Source of the DNA: Corallium rubrum
Taxonomy: Eukaryota > Cnidaria > Anthozoa > Scleralcyonacea > Coralliidae
NCBI GenBank assembly: GCA_964035015.1
Contig: OZ035998.1
Span: 35,353,628-35,417,627, forward strand
Length of the DNA stretch: 64,000 nt
Direction: 5' to 3'
This document shows positions 52,604 to 63,693 of the stretch, in pieces. The notes below the pieces were generated by a model that saw only the letters and a list, made by a program, of their open reading frames with translations, ran no database searches and had not been told where the DNA came from. A program made the position numbers and the translations under genes. Each line of letters starts with the position of its first letter. The stretch's first letter is position 1.

Positions 52604-53111
52604 ATGTATTTTCTCAAGGTAAGAATATTCAATTTTAACTTGACCCGAATAACTCCATAAAAACGCGGTTTTAAACTTTTTAATACCAAGAATGCACCTA
52701 TATATACACTCTAGTACTTTACTCGACCTGCAGACGAATTTACTCGTCAATAGAGAAACTCGTGATACTCCATTGGTTAACTTGTCTCCCTTAACTTTTT
52801 CAGTGCCAAGCATGAACCTAAATATACTCTAGTACTTTACTCTGGCTGACGCCAGATAATTTTACTCGTCAATAGAGAAACCCCTGGGACTCTAAGGGTT
52901 ACCTTTTCCAAATTACTCTTTTCTCGGAGTTAAAATAACTCCAAAATACGAGTGTAATTTGACTCCCCTTAATTGATCACGTAGGATAACCCCAAATTTG
53001 AAGTTGAGATGGCTCCAATCGGAGTTATATCTCATCCAAGACTGAAGTTAAAAGTTAGAAGATGTAAAATAACTCTTAACTCATTCCTAGCCAGAATAAA
53101 ATACTAAAGAG

Positions 53112-53187
<76 letters not shown>

Positions 53188-54826
53188 TTTAAAAGAATGT
53201 TCTGCGAGTTCACAACAAAACCCAATTCTTATAGGCTAGCTGTGCATGTCGGTCGTAGCCGTTAACCAAACTTTAACCAAATGACCTGACAAATGTTTTT
53301 GATTAGCTACTTATCACATAAATTAAATGGTCCAAGTCATCTCGTGCCTAAATCATGATTGCAAGTTTGATTAACTAACTAGACTTTTAAACATCCTATA
53401 TAATAATAATTTTGTAATGGTTATGTCACAACTCACAAACAATTGTTTTGCTTTGCTTAATAGATTTTTCTGATTTTCGCACTCGGTGCGTGTTTCTTTA
53501 TTGGTGGGACTGAAGCACGGCGGTGGCCAGAGGAAAGGTATACATGAACGTCAATCTGTATAGTCATTTTTATAATATAGTCTAAACAGGATCGCGTTTT
53601 AAATAAAAATGTCTCGTTCTACCAAAATTTCACTTATTGTATGTTCTATAACTGTACTGGAAACACGTCTGTGGTGTTTTCTATTTCTCAGTTAAATTTT
53701 GTGTTAAATTAAGTAAAATTAAGTGTAAATTTTGTTGTTTATATACATGTATAGGGTCTACTCAAAGGTATATGGAGAACAATTTCACAACCCCAAGTAA
53801 GTTAAAATTATATTAATAGTTCAACGCCCAAACAGTGTTATTTCTTATTTTTAAAATTTAAATACATCGACTTTGCAAACTTTCATTTTAAAATTCGCTT
53901 CAAAATATTTTAATATATAATCTACTGTAGGCATGATAGCCAACAGATGTTTTTTTCCAAATATATAAAGCTTGGGACAAAATAAGTAGACATTTAACGT
54001 TTTACATGCATACTCTGCGAACTGTCGATTAAATTAAATTCCGCGGCGTGAGCTATGTGACTTAATCATAACCCTCACTCCACATAAAATTCAGTATATT
54101 TCAAAAATAACTGAATTGATGTTAACTCTGCTGAAAGTTAGGTTCAATTCAAAGGTTCTATGGAGAACAATTCGACAACCCCAAGTTAAAATCATAGTAA
54201 TAGACCATTTGCACAATGACGTACTATGGCGTTGGGTGACTACAACTCAGAATGCTTTGTCAGTATTCTAGGATTTCGGCTAAAAGGGATTACTCCAAAG
54301 GACCCGTCCAGTCCTTTCGCGGCTTTTCCAAGATATGTCGTCAAATTTGTTTTTTTCCAAATTTGCCATCAAGTTTCAGTGCATGAGTCTCAAGATTTTA
54401 GCAATCTTTTCGATACCCTAACCCCCAACATATACCCTAACCCCAACATATACCCTAACCCTAATCAGAAATCTGGTTTACCCCTAGTTTAGTTTGGAAA
54501 AACATATTTGACAATATATTTTGGAACAGCCTCGAAAGGACTGGACGGGTCCCTTTGAGTCATCCCTTTTAGCTGAAACCCTAGAATACTGGCAAAGCGT
54601 TCCAGTAGTTGTAGTCACCCAATGCCATCTCAGTCACGTCGTCGTGCATGTGGCTTATTGTTCAACCCTAAAACGGTAAAAAGAAAGTAGAGATCGACAA
54701 TTAGGGAAACATTTTCGCTATTTTTCGCAATTTCCATGATACAAACAAGTTTTTTGTAAAATCGAACGGTTCAACAAGATACGCCAACACACACACACAC
54801 ACACACATTGCAATTGTATGTATGGG

Positions 54827-54911
<85 letters not shown>

Positions 54912-55549
54912 TCTGAAGAAGGGCTGTGCCCGAAACGTAAAGAAAGAACTAAGTGTTGAAGCGTTCCTGTCTTGTCTATTCTATTAATCCTTGGAACAAC
55001 CTTTGGACCAAAAGCTGGCTCTTTGATTAAACTATATATATATTAAACTATATATATATATATAGCTATAAAGAAAAATTTGTAGTGTAAGAATGTAACC
55101 ATAACCCTATATATCAATCATATATATAGTTTTTTTATGCGTTTATATATTGCAACAAAAATACCAAGCATATAAAGAATATTTTTAACTAGGATAATGA
55201 TTATTTTAATTTTCTAATTTCTCTTCCTTTTTGTTATATTTTATATCTTTTTAGCAACCAGGCAAAACGCTTCTCACAGAATAAAAAGAATGTTTGCGAA
55301 ACTCGAAAGTACAATACGGAGGTCAAAAAGATAGTAAAGAACTACGATGGAGAATTTAAGCCCACCAGCATTCAGGAATTTTCCTGCAAAAATGAGTTGG
55401 ACCCTGTTGGTACAGATGGCTACGTTTGTAAAACCTTGCGCATCTGGACAGGATTTCCAAAGCTTGACAACAACTACAAGTTTGATGGAGTTGTGTACGG
55501 TTATGTAAATGTCAGTTGTGCTGCTCACCGATATGATTATAACGGTTAG
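52604..55549 (+). CDS. Host gene, four exons: 141-aa secreted four-cysteine protein
   Basis: Exons are 52604-52618, 53464-53537, 53755-53796 and 55255-55549, with junctions AAG/gtaaga, taatag/ATT, AAG/gtatac, tatag/GGT, CAA/gtaagt and tttttag/CAA. All phases agree, giving one 141-codon frame. Residues 1-22 are a clear signal peptide ([20 protein letters not shown]), followed by a short pro-region and a dibasic KR at 48-49. The mature part has Cys at 58, 88, 102 and 132, and an NVS sequon at 129. Four spaced cysteines after a dibasic site suggest a small secreted ligand or toxin-like factor, perhaps with a cystine-knot-type fold; the family is not recognised. A TATA box and AATAAA signal frame it. 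Confidence 0.78.
52690..52900. repeat. Local ~115 bp tandem duplication in intron 1
   Basis: The block CTCTAGTACTTTACTC then TTTACTCGTCAATAGAGAAA occurs twice (about 52708 and 52828) with divergence. Confidence 0.7.
53117..53180. repeat. (AT)n microsatellite
   Basis: About 62 bp of TA followed by TGTGTGTG, inside intron 1 of the host gene. Confidence 0.95.
54142..54186 (+). pseudogene. Duplicated copy of host exon 3 with lost donor
   Basis: The block is homologous to exon 3 (53755-53796) and its 3' flank: both contain CTATGGAGAACAATT-type sequence, ACAACCCCAAG and a following TTAAAAT-AT-ATAG stretch. Here the donor GTAAGT has become GTTAAA, so it is unlikely to be spliced as such. It marks a local duplication of ~390 bp offset. 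Confidence 0.6.
54205..54658. mobile_element. ~450 bp foldback MITE in intron 3 of the host gene
   Basis: The arms of ~115 bp contain GTTGGGTGACTACAACT and GGACCCGTCCAGTCCTTTCG with their reverse complements at 54528-54650. The centre carries an 18 bp minisatellite (AACCCCAACATATACCCT) ending CCCTAACCCTAA. Confidence 0.85.
54787..54911. repeat. (AC)n and (AT)n microsatellites
   Basis: (AC)11 at about 54787-54808, then interrupted TA tracts running up to the hammerhead-like motif. Confidence 0.9.
54913..54939 (+). ncRNA. Hammerhead-like motif (PLE terminal remnant)
   Basis: CTGAAGA, then A-GGGC-TGT-GCCC, GAAA, ACGT, A: two core blocks around a four-pair stem II and a palindromic minimal stem III, with the same extra A as the other PLE motifs here. 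No PLE coding sequence is adjacent, so it is a solo terminal fragment in intron 3 of the host gene. Confidence 0.5.
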
Positions 55550-55661
55550 ATATATATGTAATAGATGGTCGCTGAACATGAAATTAGTGATAGATACCAA
55601 TATAGTAATTTAAAATCGCGTTACAAGTGTATAAAAATGTCACGTATAACAAGAAAGATGT

Positions 55662-55667
55662 AATAAA
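55662..55667 (+). terminator. Polyadenylation signal of the host gene
   Basis: AATAAA lies 113 bp after the stop codon at 55547-55549. Confidence 0.6.
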
Positions 55668-55708
55668 CTTATACTTCTTATTGCATCCAATGTGTTCTTT
55701 TATTTTTA

Positions 55709-55737
55709 ATAATAATAATAATAATAAAAATAATAAA

Positions 55738-55768
<31 letters not shown>

Positions 55769-55770
55769 TA

Positions 55771-55860
<90 letters not shown>
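55709..55860. repeat. (AAT)n microsatellite
   Basis: About 150 bp of AAT with a few interruptions. Open frames in it are artefacts. Confidence 0.95.
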
Positions 55861-55862
<2 letters not shown>

Positions 55863-56009
55863 GGCACTGGACACGGTGGTGGCACCTTTTGCAAGTGCCA
55901 GCAGCCCCAAAGCCACCCCTGCATATTAGGGATACAACAAAAAAGGGTAGGAGGAGCCCTAGATGGGAACTCCAAAAATAAAATTCCTGCTTAATTTCTG
56001 GTGATGCTA

Positions 56010-57890
56010 AACCTTCTCAATTTTGATGAAAATGGAAACTAAGTTGCACTAGAGAAAACGGGATAAATGGGACTGGAACTAATTCAAGTGAAAGTGCCTC
56101 GCCCGGAAGGGAAGTGGGGGAACAGCAGCCCACTCTAGGTCGTCATCAAGCTACTGCTAGATTAAAGTGGAACAAGGAAGTGAACAAGATTGTAATGAGG
56201 TGTTTCCTTAAGAGTGAACCACCAAAGAGGGGATACAGGAAAAGAATGATTGGAATTTGGAAAGAGATAAGGTGTCCAAAATTTCCGAGCGGAGGTTAGC
56301 CGATCAGGCTAGAGCGATCCGGACAAATGGCTGGCTTTTTGAGGTAGAGTTGGAGAGAGCTAAAGAGAGAGCTAAGTCACGATATGCAGCGTGGAGAGAT
56401 TTTAGATGAGGTGGAAAACCATCCAGACCAGAGGGAAGAGGGGCACACAGATAACGGGAATGACCATCTACATCAATATTCAGAGATTAATGTTGAGGAT
56501 GTGGTATGCAGGATGGAAAGAGAAGGGTGTAACGCAGACCAGATCCAGTTGGCAAGAGAAGTCTTGAAGAGTATGAAGAATTAGTCTGATCCTCCTCCGA
56601 ACTTGGGAAACATCGAATGGCGCAGGTTGAGAGAAAAAGTTAATGAAGTGAACAAAATTCTCACTTTCATAGAAACCAAAGATATAACCCAAACTAACGA
56701 GTTGTTACTTGCGGCGGGACGAGTGGTTGCAAAGAGTCTTGGGGTTCAACAACGTGAAAGGAGACCTAAATAGTGGAACCATGGTGGAAACGAAGGATTA
56801 ACAACCATATCGCGCAGCTAAGGAAAGACGTCAGTATGTTGGAGAGGTTGAGATCTGGTCAGCTGCACAATATAGCTGTATGCGAGGGTTTGGAACGAAG
56901 GTACTATTTTAAAAAGAAAGGAGTGGCAGTTGTTCTAGGAGAACTGAAGCCGGTAGCAAAGCAGGATAGAACAGTATCGGCAAAATAGAATGTTTTAATT
57001 CAACCAAAAATGCCTTTTTGAAATGTTGGAGAATGAAGAGGGGGATAATTCTGTTATAGCAGATAATGAAAAGAGCATGAGATTTTGAAGCAGTATTTGG
57101 GATAACCCGCGTGAGTCACAACACAGGTACATGCAGAATGGCTAAAAGATGTAGAGAACTAGCTTGCTGGAGTACAGAAACAGAATGATATTATGATAAC
57201 AGTAGCCCAAGTGAATAAACAACTAACGAAAATGGCTAACTGGAAAGCTCCCGGGCCAGATGCATTGCAAGGTTTTTGGCTTAAGAATCTTACATCATCC
57301 ATGCAGAGAAAGAATTGGCGCTTAATTACATGACTGTCTTACTACCAACCAAACACCAGAATAGTATACCAAAGGTCGAACAGTGCTTGTCCTTAAAGAT
57401 TAGGAGAGAGGGAATATGACAACAAATTTTAGACCTATAACTTGCCTGCCCCTAATGTAGAAACTGTTCACAGGGATAATGGACTCTACAAGCACGTAGA
57501 GGATGGGAATTTATTGCCAGACGAACAGAAGAGATGTGGGAGGAACTCAAGGGGTACCAAAGATCAACTGTTAATTAGTGGCAAGATGGTTATCAGGAAT
57601 TGTAAAAGGAGAGAAACCGGTCTTGGGATGGCTTGGGTGGATTACAAAAAGGCATATGGTATGATTCCGCACTCATGGATCGTCAAGTGTTTACGAGTGT
57701 TTGGAGCTGCTGAAAATATGGTCCTGTTGTTGGAAAGAAGTATGAATTGATGGCAAGTGGAATTATCTGCAGGCCGGAGGGCGTACTCTTTGGTCAATAA
57801 ATGTAAGGAGAGGAATTTTTCAAGGCATTTGTCTGTAACCACTGTTACTTGTGTTGGCCCTTGTACCATTGTCGATGGTGCTAAGTATAG
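56010..57890 (+). pseudogene. Non-LTR retrotransposon pseudogene (R2-like/other LINE family)
   Basis: Scattered frames in order are 'WNKEVNKIVMRCFLKSEPPK' (56170), 'RLADQARAIRTNGWLFEVEL' (56294), 'EPWWKRRINNHIAQLRKDV' (56775) with 'LERRYYFKKKG', 'MANWKAPGPDALQGFWLKNL' (57232, RT fingers), '[20 protein letters not shown]' (57620, RT motif A) and a disrupted RRGIFQG block near 57810. Frameshifts and stops occur throughout. It ends where the inverted repeat at 57893 begins, before the FADD motif. I recognise the family from cnidarian genomes but do not assign a clade. Confidence 0.75.
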
Positions 57891-58016
57891 GTTAATATTA
57901 CCAGGGTTAAGTCACGTTGGCCTGAAAAAAAGAGAAAAAAATAAAGAGAAAAAAAAAAGAAAAAAAGAAAAAAAAAAAGAAAAAAAGAAGAAAAAAAAAA
58001 GAAAAAAATCTTCACG

Positions 58017-58043
58017 ACGTTTCGAGCGAAGGCCCTTCGTCAG
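58017..58043 (-). ncRNA. Hammerhead-like motif, left arm
   Basis: The minus strand reads CTGACGA, GGGC-CTTC-GCTC, GAAACGT followed by C, matching the PLE copies at 8271 and 35308 but with C at the predicted cleavage position. Confidence 0.5.
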
Positions 58044-58059
58044 GAGAAATTAATTTCTC

Positions 58060-58086
58060 CTGACGAAGGGCCTTCGCTCGAAACGT
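58060..58086 (+). ncRNA. Hammerhead-like motif, right arm
   Basis: It is identical to the left-arm motif but on the plus strand, 16 bases away head to head. Transcripts of either strand would contain one sense motif and one complement able to base-pair with it. Confidence 0.5.
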
Positions 58087-58142
58087 CGAGAAGATTTTTT
58101 TCTCTTTTTTTCAGCCCAACGTGACTTAACCCTGGTAATATT

Positions 58143-58650
58143 TGGATTTCAACCGTGGCCGACGCTGTCCTAGAAGCTTTTAAGTATAGGTTAGTTACCG
58201 AACCCAAGGTAACGGCGTCAGTTATTTATCGAGGCCCGAGGTAAATAACTTATCTATAGTTACCGAGGTTGGGGTAACTAGCATGCTTAGTTTAAGATCA
58301 CAGAGGTTGCCTAAGAAACACTTCAGTCGTGATGATAAATCCTTTATCACATTCGTGACCACTGATTAACCCTTATTTTCCCAAACAGGAACAAAATTGA
58401 AGGAACAAAATTAAAACTCTTAATTTTTAATTTTTACCACTCAATTTTTACATTGTATTTTTTTTGTTTTTGTTATTTATTTATTTTTATGTATTGATTT
58501 TTATCTTAATTTTTGTAGTCTCCATTTTTAACAGGTCCTTGGTTGATAGCAGTATAAAAATATATGTATATATATATATATATTTACCTCGTATACTGAA
58601 CAAGAAATAACCTGTATAAAGATTGTTGATAATAATAATAATAATAATAA
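58143..58650. other. Unannotated spacer
   Basis: It contains a small imperfect inverted repeat around GTTATTTATCGAGGCCCGAG (58216-58250), AT-rich DNA and a short AAT run (58630-58651). No gene. Confidence 0.5.
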
Positions 58651-60048
58651 CACGCATAAATCAAGTTAATTGCCCTGGGTTAATATATATTAGCCCAGGG
58701 CATTGATATACACTTGTTGATTGGCGCCAAGGGAAACATTGAGTTTTACGGACCCGAAGGCTTCAATGTCAGTGGCGTCGCTAGGGGGGTGGGACTGGGG
58801 GGGACGCGTCCCCCCAGTTCTCTTCAAGACCAATTTTGAGATTCTTCCAAATCCGGTAAGAAACATGGGGGGGGGGGGGGTATGTAATGATTCCAAGTGC
58901 TCAGCTCACACCGCTAGCCGAACAAATAGTTTACAAGTGTGTGAATGTGTCTTTCATATCTTTTCTTGCGTTAGTTCACTCAGGGCCGTATCCAGGCGGT
59001 TTGAGACGCCGGTACACCGGTTTGGACGTCCAAACTAGGTGCCCAAAAATATAAACTATGTACTACAATCAGAGAGTTTTTTCAAAAACCGTACAAGAAT
59101 TTAAAAATCACCCCTCAGAATGTAAAAATTCACATCTCAGAATGTAGGAAATGGCATTTCCGAGACTCTAAATTTCAAAATTTTCTGGGAGGCATGCCCC
59201 CGGACCCCCCTAGAGCGTTTCTACTATGTGTTAGGTCCACACAACAATTTGGGTTTAGTTTACGAATGTTTGGGGGGTAAGGTTAATGCACCCAAAACGA
59301 TCATATATACATTTTAAAATCACAATTATCTATATAAAAACTATTATATGGAATTAACATGAAGTACCAACAATTATGAGGTCAGATACCGATGACGTCA
59401 TATAACGATGACGTCATCATTCCCCCCACCCCCCACCCACCCACCCACTCTCCCAGGTCTGGCAAGGCCACTGCGTAAAACTCGATGTTTCTCGAGGCAA
59501 AAGTCAACAAGCATTTTGTTATATACCAAAGACTTTTAAAATACAAAATACAAAACTGCCTTGAAACTTGCAAACGGCGAAAAGACTTACCAAAACACTT
59601 TGACTTTGTCTTCGTAATTTCAATTCAACTAAACAAATACACCAGACTCAACAAGTACAAAGAACAGCTTTAAATTTATCCAGGTTTTCTTCAGACTTTC
59701 TTTGAAGATATGTATAGATAATCTTTCCTTTGGAAAATGGACTATTTCGAAGCAAACAAGCTCGAAACAGCTCTTGTTTTCAAAATGTTCCGAAAAGTCC
59801 AAAGTTCTTGATCTGATGCAATAATCATTGTGTATTCACGTGAACAACGCATGATTAAGCTGACGTCAGAAGGAAACATTGCACTGTTTCCTTCTTCATT
59901 GTTGACGTCAGAGGGAAACAGTGCAATGTTTCCCTCGGCAGAAAGAAACATTGAGTTTGTTGAACGGCACGTGACCATGATTTGACCAATAGGATTTCAT
60001 TATTGGCAAACGAACGTCTTTGGTATATAACAACTTGATTTATGTGTG
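58651..60048. mobile_element. Composite foldback element, nested insertions
   Basis: The outer termini are CACGCATAAATCAAGTT and its near complement AACTTGATTTATGTGTG. The left end has a hairpin TGCCCTGGG-TTAATATATATTA-GCCCAGGGCA. Inside lie hAT-like debris beginning CAGTGGCGTCGCTAGGGGGG (58771), more GGGGG/CCCCC-rich hAT-type sequence to ~59474, and an inverted copy (59517-60030) of the TGTTATATACCAAAGACTTT element of 38617. It carries four TGACGTCA octamers. The short frames are not genes. Confidence 0.75.
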
Positions 60049-60351
60049 GCTAGGAGTAATTATTATAGCAACATATCCTCTCACTTGAGTATCATGGTAA
60101 TCATCAGCTGGTTTGACGAGTAGAAAGGGACTTTTAAAGCATCTTTTATTAATGGTTGATTTAAAACTTTACCGAAAGAACGAGAAACAACTAGATTTAA
60201 AGTAGATGCCCTTATAAACACCGTTCGCGTTTGAAATTAGTAAATGTGTATGCAGTCGATCCTGGTCATGCACGAAAAGGGGAAAGACCGTCCAAGTTTG
60301 AAGAGATTAGGATACCAGATGCCAATATTACACCCCAGTGATACATGTACA

Positions 60352-60645
60352 GTGCGACTCAAATCAATAGAGCGAGACGCGGACGCTTTTTTCATCACTT
60401 CTGATGTGACAGTTTCGTTAAGCCCAGATCAATTTTAAAGCAATCATGTGGTGTATTTGTACTATGTGATTGCTTATTACGCACATTGTGCGTACAGTAA
60501 CAATTGAATGTTTATTACATGGTACATGAGAATACACCATGTGATTGCTTTGAAATTCATTTGTGGGTATCGAAACTGTTGCATTGGAAGCGATGAAAAA
60601 ATCGTCAATGTCTCGCTCTACTGATTTGAGTAGTATGTGTACCCC
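60352..60645. repeat. Inverted duplication of a coding-like segment
   Basis: The plus strand (about 60352-60470) encodes 'LKSIERDADAFFITSDVTVS' and the minus strand (about 60640-60530) 'LKSVERDIDDFFIASNATVS', both followed by ...F and a SNH-VY stretch. Amino-acid agreement is better than expected for non-coding arms, suggesting two copies of an exon or a palindromic duplication of one. The protein family is not recognised. Confidence 0.5.
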
Positions 60646-61935
60646 CATACACATATCACTAGTGCATCCTTGGTGTAAGATTAATTAGTACACAAAATGT
60701 TTCTCAGTTGCTGAAAACTCTGTATAACACTTTCAAAAACTCATTAATAATTCATGAGGAAAACACAAAAGAAAATCACGACCGTACCGTATCTTTATAT
60801 GTGATAAAGATTTCTCCTGATTTACATAAACTTTAGCTTTGATTTTCTTGGCTTAGACAAGGTTATTTTTCAAACTAACTCCGCCAATCAACTTACCAAG
60901 TGGTTCGTTTTTGAAGCCGTATAATAAACTCGCAGTTCGTGTTTTATCAGATATAAAAACACTCGGCTTCGCCTCGTGTCTTTATATCTGATAAAACACT
61001 CCTGCTCATTTATTATACAGTACATTAAATTTTGTAAAATAGAGTGGTTTATTATGTTATAAAAAAAGAGAGAAAACACACTAGTCTAATGCCTAGCTTT
61101 GACACCATCCTCATTATCAATTTGGAAATATTTTACAAACCTCGATATAACAATAATTAGTATAAATTGACAAGTTTCTATCACAAATCCTTGAATTTCA
61201 ATGGCTATCGCAGGAGTTTCTGTCTGCTATTAGTATAATTTCAAAGTGGAAAAGAGGCTTTCCAGCTTTCTGATTGGTCCGCTCAGTGGTGAATCTATTA
61301 CATCACAAGAAATTGTTCTTCAAAAGTAGTTTTGCAAAATTCAAGACTGCACTGAATTTACTCGTTTCAGTCTCCCCCCCCCCCCCCCGAAGTTGTCATT
61401 TTGAAGTATGAGCTTTTAGAATTTGTTGATTCGTTGAACCAAGAGAGCACGTTAGAATGTGATACGTCTTGTAAATAAACTAAACTTTACTTGCCAAAGT
61501 TGTTGACGTTTTGTGCGGGTCGCCGAGTTCGATAAAATCGCTGACAATATGAGCCCCCGACAAGCGAGCCCAATAGACACCCGTTGCTCACGTTGTAACC
61601 AATAAACTACTGTAATTGTAAAGGCATTGTATCCAGTAAGTTACTGGAAATTGTTTAATTCTAAGATGCGCCAATTAACGGATTAAAACTCGCTGCGCAT
61701 CCCACAATCTTTGTCAAGAACTGTTGACCATAAATTACCAACACTATTAGGGGGGTTGGACGGGGAGGAGTGGGCTTAAAAAACCCCCCGACAATTTTCA
61801 AGTTAGGGTTACCCCCGGAAAACTCACATCGAAGTCGAAGAGTCGAAGTCGAGGGTCGAGGGTTGAAATCGAGTGTCGATAAATTGACCAGAAAATACCA
61901 AAAAATCACTATATACTATAATCGATTATGTATCG
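60646..61935. other. Spacer with a small foldback and G/C homopolymers
   Basis: A ~103 bp foldback (about 60918-61020) has arms GTATAATAAACTCGCAG and CGTGTTTTATCAGATATAAA with their complements. A C16-type run is at 61374-61388, and hAT-like GGGGGTT/AACCCCCC debris with a GAGTCGAAGTCGAGG minisatellite lies near 61750-61870. No gene is seen. Confidence 0.55.
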
Positions 61936-62279
61936 AAATTCTATGCACCGCGGGATATATTTATAACCGATATACAAAGCTTTGAGCCTTTGATCTATTC
62001 ACTAAAAAAAAGTTAAAAAAGAAAACGGCCACTTTCACGAACAGCTTACATAGAAATAGTTATGTATGCGTCGCTTTTTAGGCCAGAGTAATTATGCAGA
62101 GATATGTAAACATAATATATATTTATATACAGTATTTTACTCTGCGTAACGCTGGGCGCCATTTTGTTGTGAAAAGGAAGTTTCAAGTGGAGACTTGCCC
62201 GATTGCGTTTCGTTTCGTTTCGTTTCGTTTCGTTTAAAGCATATACGTTTCGTCGTGTGTTACACACCTTCCTAATTGT

Positions 62280-62955
62280 CTTGATGATTCCATGCCTAGC
62301 ATGTTTGCTGATGATACAAATGTATCAGTCAATGGAAAAACGATCGATATAACTCAAGAAAAATTAAATTCGAATAAAAAATATTGGCTAGTAGCAAATA
62401 AATTAACTCTAAACATTGACAAAACAGAATATATGATTATTGCATCAAAGCATAACATATCGATTATCGAAACTGACCCAATCATTAAAATTGGAAATAA
62501 TTTTGTCAAACGTGTAATAAAAACAAAAAGTCTTGGAATCATCATTGATGAAAAACTAGATTGGAAAGAACAAGTAGAAAACATCAGTATAAGAAAGCAT
62601 CTAAAGCAATAGCTGTTCTAAGATTATGCAAACCTTATGTTTCTAAAGATACTTTGAAAACAATGTATAACGCATTAGTCCTACCACATTTCAACTATTG
62701 TTCCCTGGTGTGCAGAAATTGCTCAGCAACTCTAAAATCTTCACTGTAAAAACTTCAAAATAGAGAAGGAAGAATAATAACAGGAGATACCTATGCATAC
62801 TATAATTTACGAACTTTTTAAAACATGCAACAATTTTAATTATAATTTAAGAAGCAATAATAAATTACTGATGTTATCTAAACCAAATACTAATTCCATG
62901 AAGCGAAGCTTTAGTTATTTATGGGCTAAGGTTTGAAATCAATATTCAGTTAATT
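62280..62955 (+). pseudogene. LINE RT C-terminal fragment
   Basis: It begins at the catalytic motif 'MFADDTNVSVNGKTID' (62295) and continues 'NKLTLNIDKTEYMIIASKHN', 'KSLGIIIDEKLDWKEQVENI', then after frameshifts 'TMYNALVLPHFNYCSLV' (62663) and the C-terminal 'MKRSFSYLWAKV' (~62895). The tail CAATCAATCAATCAAA at ~63195 may be the 3' end. It is a CR1/L2-type remnant, 5'-truncated inside the RT. Confidence 0.8.
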
Positions 62956-63008
62956 AAATTGACAAATTGTTTACCTTTTTAATAATATTACAAAACAAAT
63001 TTTAAAAA

Positions 63009-63053
<45 letters not shown>

Positions 63054-63329
63054 ATGTATGTGTAAAATAGTTCTTTTCTTTTTTTTTTTTGGTTTTTATA
63101 CCAAAAATTTTTAGCTTGTAAATATTTAAAGAAAGCACGGCCCTTTTAAAAACGACGTAAGTTGAAAGGCTTATCGTGCATAAATAAATTTAAATCAATC
63201 AATCAATCAAACTGTTAGTGATGGATGAGAAAGCTATTTCTAAGTTAAAGTTTGCTGACGCATTGAAAAAAAATTTGGTTGCGTTTGAAGCCGATGCTTG
63301 GGGCATATAAAATACTGTATATAAATACT

Positions 63330-63693
63330 ACCAAAATCAGTAGAGTGTCTTTTCCGGAAGAAAAAAGGTTGTCTGGAAGGCGGCAAAACGTTTATGCTTT
63401 GTGACGTCAACGGCTCAGGAATGTAGCGTGGCGTGTGAACGAATTCAACGAAATAAACGAATTCTGTTGAACAAGATGTTTTTTGAATGGTGTGTACTAC
63501 GTACAGTATCACATTCATTTTACACTGCGTTCAAAATTATAACATCTTATTCAACTGAATTTGTCTATTTTGTTGAATTCGTTCACACGCCACGCGGCAT
63601 TCGCGAGCCGTTGACGTCATAAAACATAAACGTTTGGCCGCCTTCCAGACAACCTTTTTTCTTCTGGAAAAGACACTCTACTGATTTTGACAC
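63330..63693. mobile_element. ~360 bp foldback MITE
   Basis: The arms begin CAAAATCAGTAGAGTGTCTT and end in the complement, ~145 bp each, including GTTGTCTGGAAGGCGGC and AACGAATTCAACG blocks. Each arm carries one TGACGTCA octamer (63402, 63612). Confidence 0.85.

Larger units (their letters stand above)
57893..58142. repeat. 250 bp inverted repeat of PLE-type terminal sequence with an A-rich insert
   Basis: The left arm starts TTACCAGGGTTAAGTCACGT, and the right arm ends with its complement ACGTGACTTAACCCTGGTAA. Next to the centre both arms carry the hammerhead-like block, meeting at GGAGAAATTAATTTCTCC. The left arm contains an extra ~85 bp run of GAAAA-type A-rich repeat (57925-58008). Confidence 0.9.

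Noticed and set aside
55584..55975. Open frames rich in Y or I on the minus strand
   Set aside because: They are translations of the AAT microsatellite.
58771..59474. A complete hAT element between CAGTGGCGTCGCT and GGCCACTG
   Set aside because: The termini do not match beyond a few bases and the flanking octamers differ, so it is probably debris of more than one hAT-like element.
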